A stretch of 64,000 bases of DNA from Alicyclobacillus fastidiosus (GTDB taxonomy: Bacteria > Bacillota > Bacilli > Alicyclobacillales > Alicyclobacillaceae), in assembly GCF_026651875.1 (NCBI RefSeq), contig NZ_CP104067.1:1674001-1738000 (forward strand). Reading direction: 5' to 3'. Below, in pieces: positions 1 to 9,418 of the stretch. The position numbers were made by a program, and so were the translations under genes. Each line of letters opens with the position of its first letter. Positions within the stretch are counted from its first letter, which is position 1. The notes beneath the pieces are model-generated. The model did no database searches and was not told the DNA's origin. It saw only the letters and a list, made by a program, of their open reading frames with translations.

Positions 1-85
1 GTTTGATCCGGGAAAGTCCGTTTTAAAGTACAACATCGGCGATGAGATTAAATTGACAGAAGATAGTGATTCGGAGGTATTGTGA
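1..85 (+). CDS. C-terminal end of an unrecognised upstream protein (partial)
   Basis: An open frame enters from the left edge and ends at the TGA at 83-85, giving about 27 residues that finish ...KLTEDSDSEVL. The stop overlaps the start region of the next gene in a TGATG arrangement, which suggests translational coupling. Too little is visible to name a family; it could also be an accidental open stretch. Confidence 0.5.
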   Translation, partial: FDPGKSVLKYNIGDEIKLTEDSDSEVL

Positions 86-1773
86 TGTCCCGTCTACGTA
101 CATCGCCAAAGTACTATTTGGATGACATCGATCTCAAAGATATCAAGGCGTTGGAGATGAGGCTTCAGACATTGGTTCAATGTGAGTTAAAGTCCAGCGC
201 TAATTTAGAGGTCTGGCTGGACCAAGAACGAATGCTCATGGATGGAATTCAAGAAGCCATGACGGGGCACAAAATTGACTTTTATCGGGATACGGGCAAC
301 ACACACAAGCGTGATATGCACCTATACGATCATTCCGTGATTCAACCCATACTCCTCAAGTACCAGAGGGAATTAGACAAAAAATTTTGTTCTTGTCCGT
401 TCACAGGAGAACTACATGACAGTAGATATGGCGCAATGAAACGGGGCAGGCTCGCAAGGCTGCAGCAATTTTGCGAAGCGAACATTCCGTTGACGGTTCG
501 CGAGAAGCAACTCGGGGCGAAGTACAGTGAAATAAGAGGCGCAATGACGGTAGATTGGGAAGGTAAAACCAAGCCATATTCATTTGTTCAGGCGCTCCTT
601 GAACATCCCGACCCAACGATCCGCGAACGCGCTTGGAGGGCACTCGCCGAGGCTCGAAGCAAGGTGAAACCAGAAATTGACGACATCATGAATGAACTCG
701 TCCAACTGCGTCACGAGATGGCGTTGAATGCTGGCTATGGCAACTACCGCGACTATATGTTTCAGGTCAAGGACCGGGAATACAGCATTCAGGATTGCTA
801 CGATTTTCACAAATCGGTTGAAAGGCACATCGTCCCAGCCTGGAACCGGCTTGCAGATGTGTTTCGCTCCGAACTTGGGGTGAACACGTATCGTCCATGG
901 GACAGTACAGCGAAGATGTTGCATTCTATTCCATATACCACTGTCACCGAGTTGATGGATGGTGTTCATGCGATGTTAGTGAAGACGGACACATCTTTCG
1001 CGAAGAGATTTGCGTTCATGAGAGAACGTGGACTTTTGGACTTAGAAAGCAGGCAAGGGAAGCAGATAGGAGGCTTTATGGACCCTTTGCCAGCAAGCAA
1101 GCATGCGTTTGTGTTTTCCAACTTTAGCCCGTCTTTCACTGCGATTATCGCCCTGATTCACGAAATGGGGCATGCCATCCACGTCTACTTGAACGGTGAT
1201 TTTCAAGAGCAGAATTGGCGAGACGAGGTGACAGAACTTTATTCGCACGGGATGGAACTCCTGTTATTAGACAGGCTGGATACGTTTTATCCAAATGAAC
1301 GGGAGTATAAAAGTGCACAGCGCGAAGGACTTCGTCGATCACTAGGGTTACTGATTGGGCCCCTGACTCGGGACATTTTTGAACATTGGATGTACACGCA
1401 CCCGAACCACACGGCTCAGGAGCGCGACGGAAAGTTTCTTGAATTTTGCAAACGGTTTAGGCTGAGTCCTGTAGACACATCGGGGCTTGAATCCGAAGTC
1501 GCGACGAGTTGGGTGGATACCATCCATTTTTTCTTATATCCGTTTTATGCGATTGAGTATTCGATCTCCGAACTTGGTGCATTGCAACTTCTCGAGATTT
1601 ATCGCGCTGATCCAAGGCGTGCAATCAGTTTCTATAAACAAGGCGCTAGTACCAATTTCAATTATTCCATCTCGGATATTTATCTAAGAACGGGCATCAA
1701 ATTTGATTTTTCAGAGAGAGTGGTCAGCAGGACAGGTGAATTTTTGCAGAGCCAAATCGAGCAATTAAAGTAG
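85..1773 (+). CDS. M3 family oligoendopeptidase (zinc metallopeptidase)
   Basis: Cytosolic zinc endopeptidase of the thimet/PepF family that degrades short peptides. The zinc-binding HEMGH motif lies near residue 358, and a downstream glutamate in the segment DEVTELYSHGMELL is the likely third ligand. The length, about 562 residues, is normal for the family and the frame is uninterrupted. The ATG at 85 is preferred to the GTG at 82 because GGAGG at 73-77 gives a normal spacing. There is no signal peptide. The start overlaps the stop of the upstream partial gene. The family call is secure; the exact substrate range cannot be read from sequence. Confidence 0.93.
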   Translation: MSRLRTSPKYYLDDIDLKDIKALEMRLQTLVQCELKSSANLEVWLDQERMLMDGIQEAMTGHKIDFYRDTGNTHKRDMHLYDHSVIQPILLKYQRELDKKFCSCPFTGELHDSRYGAMKRGRLARLQQFCEANIPLTVREKQLGAKYSEIRGAMTVDWEGKTKPYSFVQALLEHPDPTIRERAWRALAEARSKVKPEIDDIMNELVQLRHEMALNAGYGNYRDYMFQVKDREYSIQDCYDFHKSVERHIVPAWNRLADVFRSELGVNTYRPWDSTAKMLHSIPYTTVTELMDGVHAMLVKTDTSFAKRFAFMRERGLLDLESRQGKQIGGFMDPLPASKHAFVFSNFSPSFTAIIALIHEMGHAIHVYLNGDFQEQNWRDEVTELYSHGMELLLLDRLDTFYPNEREYKSAQREGLRRSLGLLIGPLTRDIFEHWMYTHPNHTAQERDGKFLEFCKRFRLSPVDTSGLESEVATSWVDTIHFFLYPFYAIEYSISELGALQLLEIYRADPRRAISFYKQGASTNFNYSISDIYLRTGIKFDFSERVVSRTGEFLQSQIEQLK

Positions 1774-1873
1774 CCGCTTAGGTGGACTCTGCTCATAGAA
1801 TCGGTTCCCATCGGGACTTCAGTTCGGATGGTTGGCTGCAAAACATCGAACTGCGGCGGAGAAAGGGAAGGTA

Positions 1874-2584
1874 TTAAGGGACTCCGTAATACTGATTCCA
1901 TGCTGTCGGCTCGGTGGATGAAATAGCATTTAACATGGCTTGGGCAGTCTGTTGACTGTAGGCACCATTTGCCCGCTTTTCAAACATCGTGAACACCTCT
2001 GCTGTATGTTGAATGAACTGTTTCGCTTGGTTTACGTCGCCTGGATTGGATGATAAAAGCATGATGCCCGCGCCGGTCAAACCAGCTGACACATTTTCCA
2101 TACTTATATTTTGTTGTCTATCTCTATCGTAATATCGGGATACAACGTATAACTTGGCACCTGCTTCTCTCAATTCAGTAGAAACAGATTCGAGGTCTGT
2201 ATGGGATGGATTCTTTGCTAACACCTGTGCGGCAGATTCGGAAGCAATTAGACAGTTCGTTACAGTGCTCCAATTTTCTTCGGCATCGGATGCCGCTAAT
2301 CGGTATATCTGCACAATTGACACCAGAAGGGCGACTATGGCAAACCCATTGCACCAGAAGAAAATCTCGGGCACTCTAGTCCGACTATGCACTCTAATTA
2401 AATCTACGAGCAGACCTACTAAAAACCCTAGTGTGCCTATACTCAACATAGACGCGGTACGAAATCCGAGTGGAGAGAACCAGGTCCACCAACTTGTCGC
2501 TGGCACGCGAACTGGCAATCCGAAGGCACCAAGCGCGATACCAGCGATAGTTCCCCAAACCATAATCGATGTATACAGACGCAT
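1874..2584 (-). CDS. Membrane protein of unknown function
   Basis: About 236 residues. Three hydrophobic segments occupy the N-terminal half (roughly residues 5-25, 45-65 and 80-100), followed by a soluble alpha-helical C-terminal half. The ATG at 2584 follows GCGAGGTGATTTG, a good ribosome binding site, and is preferred to the in-frame TTG 15 bases upstream. It converges with the peptidase gene. I do not recognise the family. The topology suggests a membrane-anchored protein with a cytoplasmic or extracellular helical domain. Confidence 0.7.
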   Translation of the reverse strand: MRLYTSIMVWGTIAGIALGAFGLPVRVPATSWWTWFSPLGFRTASMLSIGTLGFLVGLLVDLIRVHSRTRVPEIFFWCNGFAIVALLVSIVQIYRLAASDAEENWSTVTNCLIASESAAQVLAKNPSHTDLESVSTELREAGAKLYVVSRYYDRDRQQNISMENVSAGLTGAGIMLLSSNPGDVNQAKQFIQHTAEVFTMFEKRANGAYSQQTAQAMLNAISSTEPTAWNQYYGVP

Positions 2585-2800
2585 CAAATCACCTCGCAAT
2601 ACGCTCTAAGGATATGTCAACGGACCCACTCAGAGTACAGGAAAATCAACAACCCCATGCACCCAAATTGATTTGAAGATGAGCTCGTAGGGGAGGGGAC
2701 AAAACATACACTGACGAAAATGGTGAGCCTCTACGATAGTCGTAGATTTTGTTCACTCCTTATTGCACAAAATGTGTACTTATGTTTAAGAGAAGAAAGG

Positions 2801-3415
2801 ATGACCAAAGAAATGGGGATCAAAGTAATCGGTGCCGGACTCCCCCGTACAGGGACGAGGTCCCTAGAATCTGCGTTCACACGTTTGCTCAATGGTCGGA
2901 GTTATCACATGAGCGTCATTCCCGGTCATCCCTTTCAACTTGGAGAAGATTGGGACGGGGCGCTCGCGGGACAATACCCCGATTGGGAGAAGGTATTCAA
3001 TGGTTTCACAGCTACTGTGGACTGGCCTGGTTCGATGTTTTGGCCAGAGTTGAGCGAAGCGTATCCTGATGCACTCGTGTTACTTTCCGTTCGTAGCAGT
3101 GCAGATGAATGGTGGCACAGTTTTGATGAGACGGTCCTGCGCGTGGCCCGTATGGCTCTTGCCCCTGATTGGACCGAAGGATGTGGACTGATAGATCTGT
3201 TGGAGCGCTTCACAGGGACCGCGAAGTGGGATGATCCTGAAATCATGATGTCTGCATACGATAGGCATAATGACGCTGTGAGACGGAGCGTTCCTAGCGA
3301 TCGCCTGTTAGAGTGGCGAGCTACGGAGGGGTGGGATCCTATCTGTCGGGCTCTCCACTTGCCGATACCAAATGTACCTTTCCCGTGGGCGAATGGAAGG
3401 AATGAATGGGACTAA
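2801..3415 (+). CDS. Sulfotransferase-like P-loop protein
   Basis: About 204 residues. The N-terminus reads IKVIGAGLPRTGTRSLESAF, the glycine-rich P-loop-like PAPS-binding motif of the bacterial sulfotransferase family. A tryptophan-rich segment (SADEWWHSF) lies near the middle. Such proteins are thought to transfer sulfate from PAPS, but the acceptor is unknown. The ATG at 2801 lies just after AGAAGAAAGG; an ATG four codons later is possible. It is monocistronic, followed by a DinB gene about 50 bases away on the same strand. Confidence 0.72.
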   Translation: MTKEMGIKVIGAGLPRTGTRSLESAFTRLLNGRSYHMSVIPGHPFQLGEDWDGALAGQYPDWEKVFNGFTATVDWPGSMFWPELSEAYPDALVLLSVRSSADEWWHSFDETVLRVARMALAPDWTEGCGLIDLLERFTGTAKWDDPEIMMSAYDRHNDAVRRSVPSDRLLEWRATEGWDPICRALHLPIPNVPFPWANGRNEWD

Positions 3416-3465
3416 ACGCGAAATCGAATTGGTAGGTAAAACTTTACAAGGGACGTGGGTGTTCA

Positions 3466-3942
3466 ATGAAAACTCTGTTTGAGTACAACTGGCAGGTTCG
3501 TGATGACTGGTTTTCTTGGTGTGAGACGGTTCCAGAAGAGGAACTGCTCAAGTCACGAGGCGCTGGGGTTGGTGGAATTCTGAAAACGCTGTTTCACATT
3601 GTTGCGGTTGAATACAGCTGGATTTGTGATATGACAGGGCGCCCTGATCTCGACGACGATTTCGAAGCACACGCGAGCTTAGAGCGCGTTGTCTCACTCT
3701 CTAGAACCCTTCATCCTGTCATCAGTGATTTCGTGTCAAGCTGGACAGACAGCCGAGAACATCAGACGGTGCAAGTTTACAATCCGAGAACAGGCCAACA
3801 CGAGATATTTCGGGAGGGTGAGATTTTAGGCCATGTCATCGCCCACGAGATTCACCACATAGGCCAACTGTCTGTGTGGGCGAGGGAAATTGGACGAGAG
3901 CCGGTCACGGCAAACTTAATTCGAAGAGGACTCTACAACTAA
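3466..3942 (+). CDS. DinB family four-helix-bundle protein
   Basis: 158 residues, the usual DinB/YfiT length. The three metal-ligand histidines expected for this fold are visible: FHIVAVEYSW near residue 44, then HEIHHIGQL near residues 124-132. Family members are metal-binding helical bundles; some act as thiol-dependent S-transferases, but the substrate here is unknown. The ATG at 3466 follows a purine-rich AAGGGACG. It may be cotranscribed with the sulfotransferase-like gene. Confidence 0.85.
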   Translation: MKTLFEYNWQVRDDWFSWCETVPEEELLKSRGAGVGGILKTLFHIVAVEYSWICDMTGRPDLDDDFEAHASLERVVSLSRTLHPVISDFVSSWTDSREHQTVQVYNPRTGQHEIFREGEILGHVIAHEIHHIGQLSVWAREIGREPVTANLIRRGLYN

Positions 3943-4178
3943 GTCAATTTGTCCGTGCAATTCATTTCTTCGTATGAAGATGATTGCCGTCTGGTAAGAC
4001 ATACGAACCTAAAACAGATGCGGCCGTACAAAAATATATCGAAAAAGTTCGGTTGTCGCAGCGGCGAAGCAAAGTTCACTGCCACCTCATCTGATTGCGC
4101 AGATTGACGACTATCTCGCTAACTTTGGGGCCGGGGTAGACAAAGGGGCGGGGAGAATTGGGCACGAGTCAAATTTTG

Positions 4179-4733
4179 ATGGATTTCGTAGAGGAGTTTG
4201 AAACGGACCGACTGATGATTCGGTCTCCACGATGGGGAGACGGTGCTGCAATCAACATGGCGATCCGGGAAAGTATTGCGGAGCTTCGTCCATGGATGCC
4301 TTGGGCGAAGCAACAGCCGACGATTGATGAATCTGAGGAGAACGTGCGTGTCGCACGGCTGAAGTTTTTAGAGCGCTCCGATTTGAGATTACATATCTTC
4401 CACAAGGAAACGGGCGAATTCATAGGTGGAAGTGGCCTGCATCGTATCAACTGGGAAGCTAAAAGGTTTGAAATAGGATATTGGATTCGAACATCGCAGA
4501 GCGGCAAAGGGTTTATGACGGAAGCGGTCGAGGGAATTACCAATTTTGCAATTGACTCGTTGTTCGCCAATCGCATTGAAATCCGGTGTGACTCTACCAA
4601 TACTCGCAGTGCCCGTGTAGCAGAGCGACTCGGCTTTACGTTGGAGGGCATTTTGCGAAATGAAACATGTGACGTCAGTGGATCGCTGCGGAATACCATG
4701 ATATTTGCGAAGGTTCGCGGGTATGAGTTCTGA
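4179..4733 (+). CDS. GNAT N-acetyltransferase, RimJ/RimL-like
   Basis: About 184 residues. It begins with the FETDRLMIRSPRWGDG segment typical of ribosomal-protein-type acetyltransferases. The acetyl-CoA loop region reads GYWIRTSQSGKGFMTEAV, and the C-terminal helix carries the NTRSARVAERLGFTLEG motif. It transfers acetyl from acetyl-CoA to an amine, perhaps an N-terminus or a small molecule. The start is uncertain: a TTG at 4158 sits too close to GGGGAGAA, so the ATG at 4179 was chosen. Confidence 0.85.
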   Translation: MDFVEEFETDRLMIRSPRWGDGAAINMAIRESIAELRPWMPWAKQQPTIDESEENVRVARLKFLERSDLRLHIFHKETGEFIGGSGLHRINWEAKRFEIGYWIRTSQSGKGFMTEAVEGITNFAIDSLFANRIEIRCDSTNTRSARVAERLGFTLEGILRNETCDVSGSLRNTMIFAKVRGYEF

Positions 4734-4797
4734 CATCGCACCATGGTTGTGGCATAGGCCAAGGCTTAGCTGAATTGTGATGAAAAGGGGGGCAGCT

Positions 4798-5235
4798 TTG
4801 AGGCTGATCGATTACAGAGTCAGCAATGTCCCCATCAGTCGGGTCAAACAACTGTTGTCATATGCGGTAGGTGCGCCTAAAGACGAGAAGCTTAAGCGTA
4901 TCCTCGACAAGGTGTATGCTGATGCGAATGCAATTCTGTACACCTGCATGGAGAATGGCGATACGGCATTGGGAGTCGTTGGGTGTCAGCGAACAGGAGA
5001 GAGTTCGGTCGAAATCCTCCACATTGCTGTCGATAAACGGAAACGCAATCAAGGGATTGGAAGAAAAATCATAGATGAACTGTTGGCACTGGAAAAGCTC
5101 ACAGAACTGACCGCAGAGACGGATGCTGAAGCTGTGGATTTTTACCGCAAATACGGATTTTCGATACACGCTCTTGGTGAAAAGTATCTTGGCGTAGAGA
5201 GGTTCCTCTGCCGATTCAAGCAGCCGGTCTATTGA
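4798..5235 (+). CDS. GNAT N-acetyltransferase
   Basis: About 145 residues with the core GNAT signature: beta-4 VEILHIAVDKRKRNQGIGRK near residue 75 (acetyl-CoA pyrophosphate loop RNQGIG), then AVDFYRKYGFSIHALGE near the C-terminus. The TTG at 4798 is preceded by AAAAGGGGGG at a five-base spacing and is preferred to the upstream GTG at 4777. The substrate is not predictable. It is the second GNAT gene in tandem, but the two differ in sequence, so this is not a recent duplication. Confidence 0.82.
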   Translation: MRLIDYRVSNVPISRVKQLLSYAVGAPKDEKLKRILDKVYADANAILYTCMENGDTALGVVGCQRTGESSVEILHIAVDKRKRNQGIGRKIIDELLALEKLTELTAETDAEAVDFYRKYGFSIHALGEKYLGVERFLCRFKQPVY

Positions 5236-5332
5236 GGATGAGGATGCGTTTGTCGTTACGGATTTAGATGAATCATGAGCTTCGTTGAGACACCCGAAAA
5301 TCAACCTATTTTGACTGAAGGGGGCTGTTTCG

Positions 5333-5751
5333 ATGTTTGCGGGGGACGTTGAATCTTCCGTTGGGGAAGTTTTGGCGACTAGTCGTAGTGCGACACATGC
5401 ATTTAGCAAGCAAATGGTAGACAGCATTCAACTTGTTGCGGGCTTGGGCGTAGAGGGTGACGCACACATGGGAAAGACGGTCAAGCATCGCTCGCGCGTG
5501 GCGCAAGACCCGACTCAACCCAACACCCGCCAAGTGCACCTGATTCATGCGGAACTTCTGGACGAACTGCACACTGCAGGGTTCCAAGTGGCGCCTGGGC
5601 AGATGGGTGAGAACATCACGACGCGGACGGCAATTTAATTCGTAAGGCGGGCGTCATGGGAATCGTGCTGAGTGGAGGAGAAGTTCGAGCCGGTGACCCA
5701 ATCCGCGTAAGCCTCCCTGCACCACCCTATGTGCCTCTCGAGCGAGTCTGA
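5333..5751 (+). pseudogene. MOSC domain protein with an internal deletion
   Basis: The N-terminal 98 codons read as a MOSC protein up to GQMGENITTR, then meet a stop at 5636-5638. From about 5626 a second frame continues with the C-terminal MOSC segment DGNLIRKAGVMGIVLSGGE and ends at 5751 (PLERV). Intact relatives have some 45-50 residues between these blocks, including the metal-sulfur cysteine region. The two ends are therefore joined by an out-of-frame deletion near 5624-5628. The ATG at 5333 has GGGGGCTG upstream. MOSC proteins move sulfur to the molybdenum cofactor or to N-hydroxylated compounds; this copy should be inactive. Confidence 0.82.
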
Positions 5752-5785
5752 ATTTGGCGATTCACAAGCGCGCTGATAACGTGAA

Positions 5786-5831
5786 AATCTCCTCGCACAG
5801 ATGGCCTTGGAGAGAGGCGTGCGAGGAGATT
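5786..5831. terminator. 13-bp perfect inverted repeat, possible terminator or RNA hairpin
   Basis: AATCTCCTCGCAC at 5786-5798 is exactly complementary to GTGCGAGGAGATT at 5819-5831, with a 20-base loop. There is no clear T-run on either strand, so intrinsic termination is only a possibility. It lies 35 bases after the MOSC remnant. Confidence 0.45.
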
Positions 5832-6214
5832 AAGGTGAAGGATATCAGGCACCTTCATTATAGGCACGGTCGCTTTTGATGTTCAATGAAACGTGTACTC
5901 TACATATAGCCATTTCATGACACCTATGTTCTCACAGGACATACCTATGGTCCCTGAGGACACAGAAGTACTACTCATTAAGGACAAGTCATTAACAAAA
6001 CCCATACAACACATACACGACAATCAGTATTTACGGAAAGTTTGTGACGGAGTGTATTCGCCGCGATATTCGCAGTGTCTTTGATGTTGGTGTTGTACAC
6101 TTGCCAGCTATAGAACACATTCCATGGGTTATTACGAATTTGATCTGCATCGAGAGTCCATACAGGGACAAATGATAAATTAAAGTTATTTTAACAAAAA
6201 ATTAACATTAACTA
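5832..6214. other. Gap with coding remnants only
   Basis: No intact gene is seen. An open frame without a start runs from about 5999 to 6175 (+) and has protein-like composition (YGKFVTECIRRDIRSVFDV in its middle). It may be the tail of a deleted gene of unknown family. The last 40 bases are A+T-rich and precede the IS. Confidence 0.4.
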
Positions 6215-7361
6215 CTCAAGTTTCGCACCCGGTTTGAGCCAATGAACGCTTGGTATGATTGGGTTTTCGGGCATTGAAAAAGGCAAAACATCCTCATTTT
6301 CTAGTAGACTGAAGTTGTCGAGACCACAATCTACGGAAAGAGGATGTTTCGCCTTATGGTACGTGAACCTGAGGACCAAGATCAACTCCAATCCATGGTT
6401 TTTGCTTTCTTCAAGGAGTACAGAATTGCACGACTCCTAAAGCAGTCGAACATCACCAAACAAGCCGGTGTGGCTGTTCTGGATGTGTTCCGCGCCATAT
6501 TCAGTCTCGTATTTACTCAGCGAAGTTTGAACCGTTGGTTGAAGCAGTCAGGTGGTGAAGGGTTTGGTAAGGATACGGTGTATCGATTCTTAAATTCCCC
6601 CCGTAACAACTGGCGGCGTTTTCTGCTTTTGCTGAGTGCTGCCGTCATACAACGGATATCTCGGCTCACTTCAGACGACAGAGCAGATGTACTAATTGTC
6701 GACGATTCGCTGTTTAGTCGCAGTCGTAGCAAGAAAGTCGAATTGCTTGCCAGGGTTTACGACCATGTGTCTCACAAATTTGTTCGTGGGTTTCGAATGC
6801 TTATATTAGGCTGGTCGGACGGGAATTCATTCGTGCCACTCACCTTTTCGTTGCTCAGTTCTGAAAACGAGCGCAATCGCCTACGTGGTGTTGAAGGGTC
6901 CATCGACAAGCGCACCTGCGGTTACAAGCGTCGGAAAGAGAGCATGCAAAAGGCAACGGACATTCTGTTCGAGTTGCTGACCCAAGCACAAGGCATGGGC
7001 ATTACCGCCAAATACCTGCTATTTGACAGTTGGTTTGCACACCCGGCGACCATTCTTATGGCCTTGAAGCATTCGATCCACGTTGTCTGCATGCTCAAAG
7101 CCCCGCCCAAGGTTCACTACGAATACGAAGGACGGCGGATGACACTAAAAGAATTGTACTCTGCTCTGAAAAACGCCGTGGACGAGCAAAGATCCTTGCT
7201 TCTGTCATGGTGACGATAGGACAAGATGCAAAGGGCAACCCAGTTCTCGTGAAGATTGTGTTCGTTCGAGACAGGAACCGTTCCAGCCAGTGGTTGGTTT
7301 ATAAGCCATTTACCCAATGCTATCAAGGAAAAACTGGCGGCCTAAGGGTGCGAAACTTGAG
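6215..7361 (+). mobile_element. IS4-family element, internally deleted copy
   Basis: The terminal inverted repeats are CTCAAGTTTCGCAC (6215-6228) and GTGCGAAACTTGAG (7348-7361). The element is 1147 bp against 1516 bp for the related copy at 11524-13039. The flanks TTAACTA and TTAATAA are similar but not identical, so any target duplication has decayed. The transposase is broken, so it can only move if helped in trans. Confidence 0.85.
6344..7355 (+). pseudogene. IS4-family transposase, frameshifted and C-terminally deleted
   Basis: The first frame (6344-7213) encodes the N-terminal two thirds of a DDE transposase with LIVDDSLFSRSRSKKVE and LLFDSWFAHPATIL blocks (first and second Asp). The reading shifts near 7200 to another frame that continues IVFVRDRNRSSQWLV. 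At about 7300 it jumps to the element's right end. The catalytic Glu region (YxxRWxIExFFK in the relative at 11635) is missing. It is a dead gene. Confidence 0.85.
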
Positions 7362-7692
7362 TTAATAAGTCGTAAAAAATGTCGAAAGGTGTACATTTGT
7401 TGTCACTTTATATGGGGAGACATTTCAAAACTTAGTGTGAAATCTACGATTCTACAGTTGCATCGTTCATCTCTTCGAGAAATCATAAATCCCTATATTT
7501 ATTTCAAATGGGCTATACATATTTTAAACACTGTATATTTTCGTAATAAAATTCACTCATATTACTACATGGAAAATTACACGCAAATGCTACAACACCG
7601 GGGAATATCACAGATAATATAACAGTAGTTGTATAGACTAATACACATAACATGACCTATACTCCTTGAAATTAACATTGTCTTAATAAGAA
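7362..7692. other. A+T-rich gap between two IS elements
   Basis: No convincing gene. The segment AACATGACCTAT at about 7650-7661 repeats the outer end of the next IS (around 7691-7702), so it may be a leftover IS end. The 7-bp duplication ATAAGAA of the next element is at 7686-7692. Confidence 0.4.
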
Positions 7693-9345
7693 CATGACCT
7701 ATGCAGTTGTCCCCAACAATTGGTTGGTTGAAAAGGGACAGAACCACCCGATTTCTAGATTGGGTGGCCAAAGTCTACGAATCAGTCTTGCAAAATCCTT
7801 TGCGACTGTGTCAAGATCGAGTGTAATCGAGTCTGGTTTATTTCTACTATGGACTCGACGTGTGTGGCAGCGGATGCAAATTAGATTGCGGATCACTTGG
7901 CCGTGGGTGCAATCCTCTTTGCCCGCTGTTTTTCGTTGTGCCCAAAGCAGATACCGAATGAGAGTTTCCGCCGTGAATAGCAGCGTCAGGTGTGCATGAA
8001 TGTGGTTCTCGTTTTGTGAATGGCAGTTCAACATACCCAACTCTTGCTTGGCTGTACGAAACAGGATTTCAATATTCCAGCGGCGTAGCCATGCCCCAAG
8101 CACTTCCTGTGGAACGTCGTGACGATTACTCATCAGCAGATATGCACCCTTGTAGTCGGCCGCGGGTTCGTGGTCTGATTCGTCGGTTGTGTCGATCCTG
8201 CTTCGCTCGGTATCCTTAGACTCCTCCTTAACCCGCCAGCCAACCACTGCAGCAATGGGTGTGTACTTCATTTTTATGATCATTTGTCCTTTACGATTGC
8301 GTTTTTCTGTCGGCATCTGTATGTAGATATCCTGACAGACTACAGAAGCAACTTTCGCCTTGGGTTGCATCTTCAAGCGCGGATAGACTTCACGAATCAA
8401 ATCTATGGGCTGTATGGGAACAAATCGTTCACGCCCGGTGCCCGGTTCAATGAGTCGACGGAACAGCTTCGTATTGCGTTTCGCCTTCGTGATCCAATCG
8501 AAATTGGCAGACTCGCACTGACGCAAGAATGGTTTGCTGAAGTACCAACGGTCCATAACAACCCACAATCGACACGATACTTGTTTGCGAACATCCTGAA
8601 GCATGCGCCATGCCAAGTCTAGTTTTGAAGACTCTTTAGCTGTCTCCGATTCTGGTTTCTTCCAGATGGAATAGGACCATGGGTACTCAACACCGTTTCG
8701 GCGAACAGCGTGTAATGCGACGATGTTCATGGCCCATGTGTAGGTTTTGCTGGAACTGTCGTAAAGCCAATAGAGAAAGGGGATTTTCTTCGCATATGGG
8801 TGTGGTGCATGCGTGTCGTCCAAGGCCAGAACATCGCCATTTGTTAGTGCAGTGTCTGTGTCATCCTGAAGCCTTTCAGTACGCTTATTGTTGAATACAT
8901 CCCAACCGGAAAACCCGGTCAGAAACCGACTGAGTGCGGATTGCGATATCTTCTTCGCGCCGAGTGTCTGTTGCAGTAGACCGTCTTGGTTATAAAACGA
9001 CGACAATGCATTCACCGAGGGAGAACGGTTAATTAATCCGACCACGTAAAGGAAAGCAAGGACCCAGGTCGCCACACCGCGAACTTTGAAAATGCCGGAT
9101 TGAGATAGTAGCAGAGAGAGGTCAAAACGCTCCCACAGGGTACAAAGCAACGGTATCCCACCGACCTGACTGAACGACGATAAAACTTTGAACTTTGGTT
9201 TGCATAAATTCGCCACGCACAACACCCGAATCACTAAGAGGTAGGTAACCAGTACCTTCTCGGCGATTATTGCGGTGTTTTTGATTTGTCAAGTCTTTTC
9301 TTGTTTTCGAAATTCCTAATTCATACAACAACTGCATAGGTCATG
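7693..9345 (-). mobile_element. DDE insertion sequence (IS4/IS701-like), apparently complete
   Basis: 18-bp perfect terminal inverted repeats: CATGACCTATGCAGTTGT at 7693-7710 and its complement at 9328-9345. A 7-bp target duplication, ATAAGAA, is at 7686-7692 and 9346-9352. The element is 1653 bp with one long transposase gene on the minus strand. The exact target repeats suggest a fairly recent insertion. Confidence 0.93.
7699..9234 (-). CDS. Transposase, DDE superfamily (IS4/IS701-like)
   Basis: About 511 residues, uninterrupted. The first catalytic Asp region reads GDVLALDDTHAPHPYAKK (near residue 140) and a second reads LWVVMDRWYFSKPF. The C-terminal Glu region reads LRRWNIEILFRTAKQELGM (near residue 400), followed by a hydrophobic helix LTLLFTAETLIRYLLW. 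It catalyses cut-and-paste transposition by binding the 18-bp ends. Start codon uncertain: the GTG at 9234 lacks an obvious ribosome binding site. The family lies near the IS4/IS701 border, which I cannot resolve by eye. Confidence 0.85.
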   Translation of the reverse strand: MIRVLCVANLCKPKFKVLSSFSQVGGIPLLCTLWERFDLSLLLSQSGIFKVRGVATWVLAFLYVVGLINRSPSVNALSSFYNQDGLLQQTLGAKKISQSALSRFLTGFSGWDVFNNKRTERLQDDTDTALTNGDVLALDDTHAPHPYAKKIPFLYWLYDSSSKTYTWAMNIVALHAVRRNGVEYPWSYSIWKKPESETAKESSKLDLAWRMLQDVRKQVSCRLWVVMDRWYFSKPFLRQCESANFDWITKAKRNTKLFRRLIEPGTGRERFVPIQPIDLIREVYPRLKMQPKAKVASVVCQDIYIQMPTEKRNRKGQMIIKMKYTPIAAVVGWRVKEESKDTERSRIDTTDESDHEPAADYKGAYLLMSNRHDVPQEVLGAWLRRWNIEILFRTAKQELGMLNCHSQNENHIHAHLTLLFTAETLIRYLLWAQRKTAGKEDCTHGQVIRNLICIRCHTRRVHSRNKPDSITLDLDTVAKDFARLIRRLWPPNLEIGWFCPFSTNQLLGTTA

Positions 9346-9418
9346 ATAAGAACTTCACAATTGACTGATAAGATGAAATTCGTGTTTGATATGGTCCTTG
9401 TGGAGGGAAACGAAACTC

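Noticed and set aside
7317-7622. 101-residue ORF in the gap after the deleted IS4 copy
   Set aside because: It begins inside the IS, lacks a ribosome binding site and has low-complexity A+T-rich composition.
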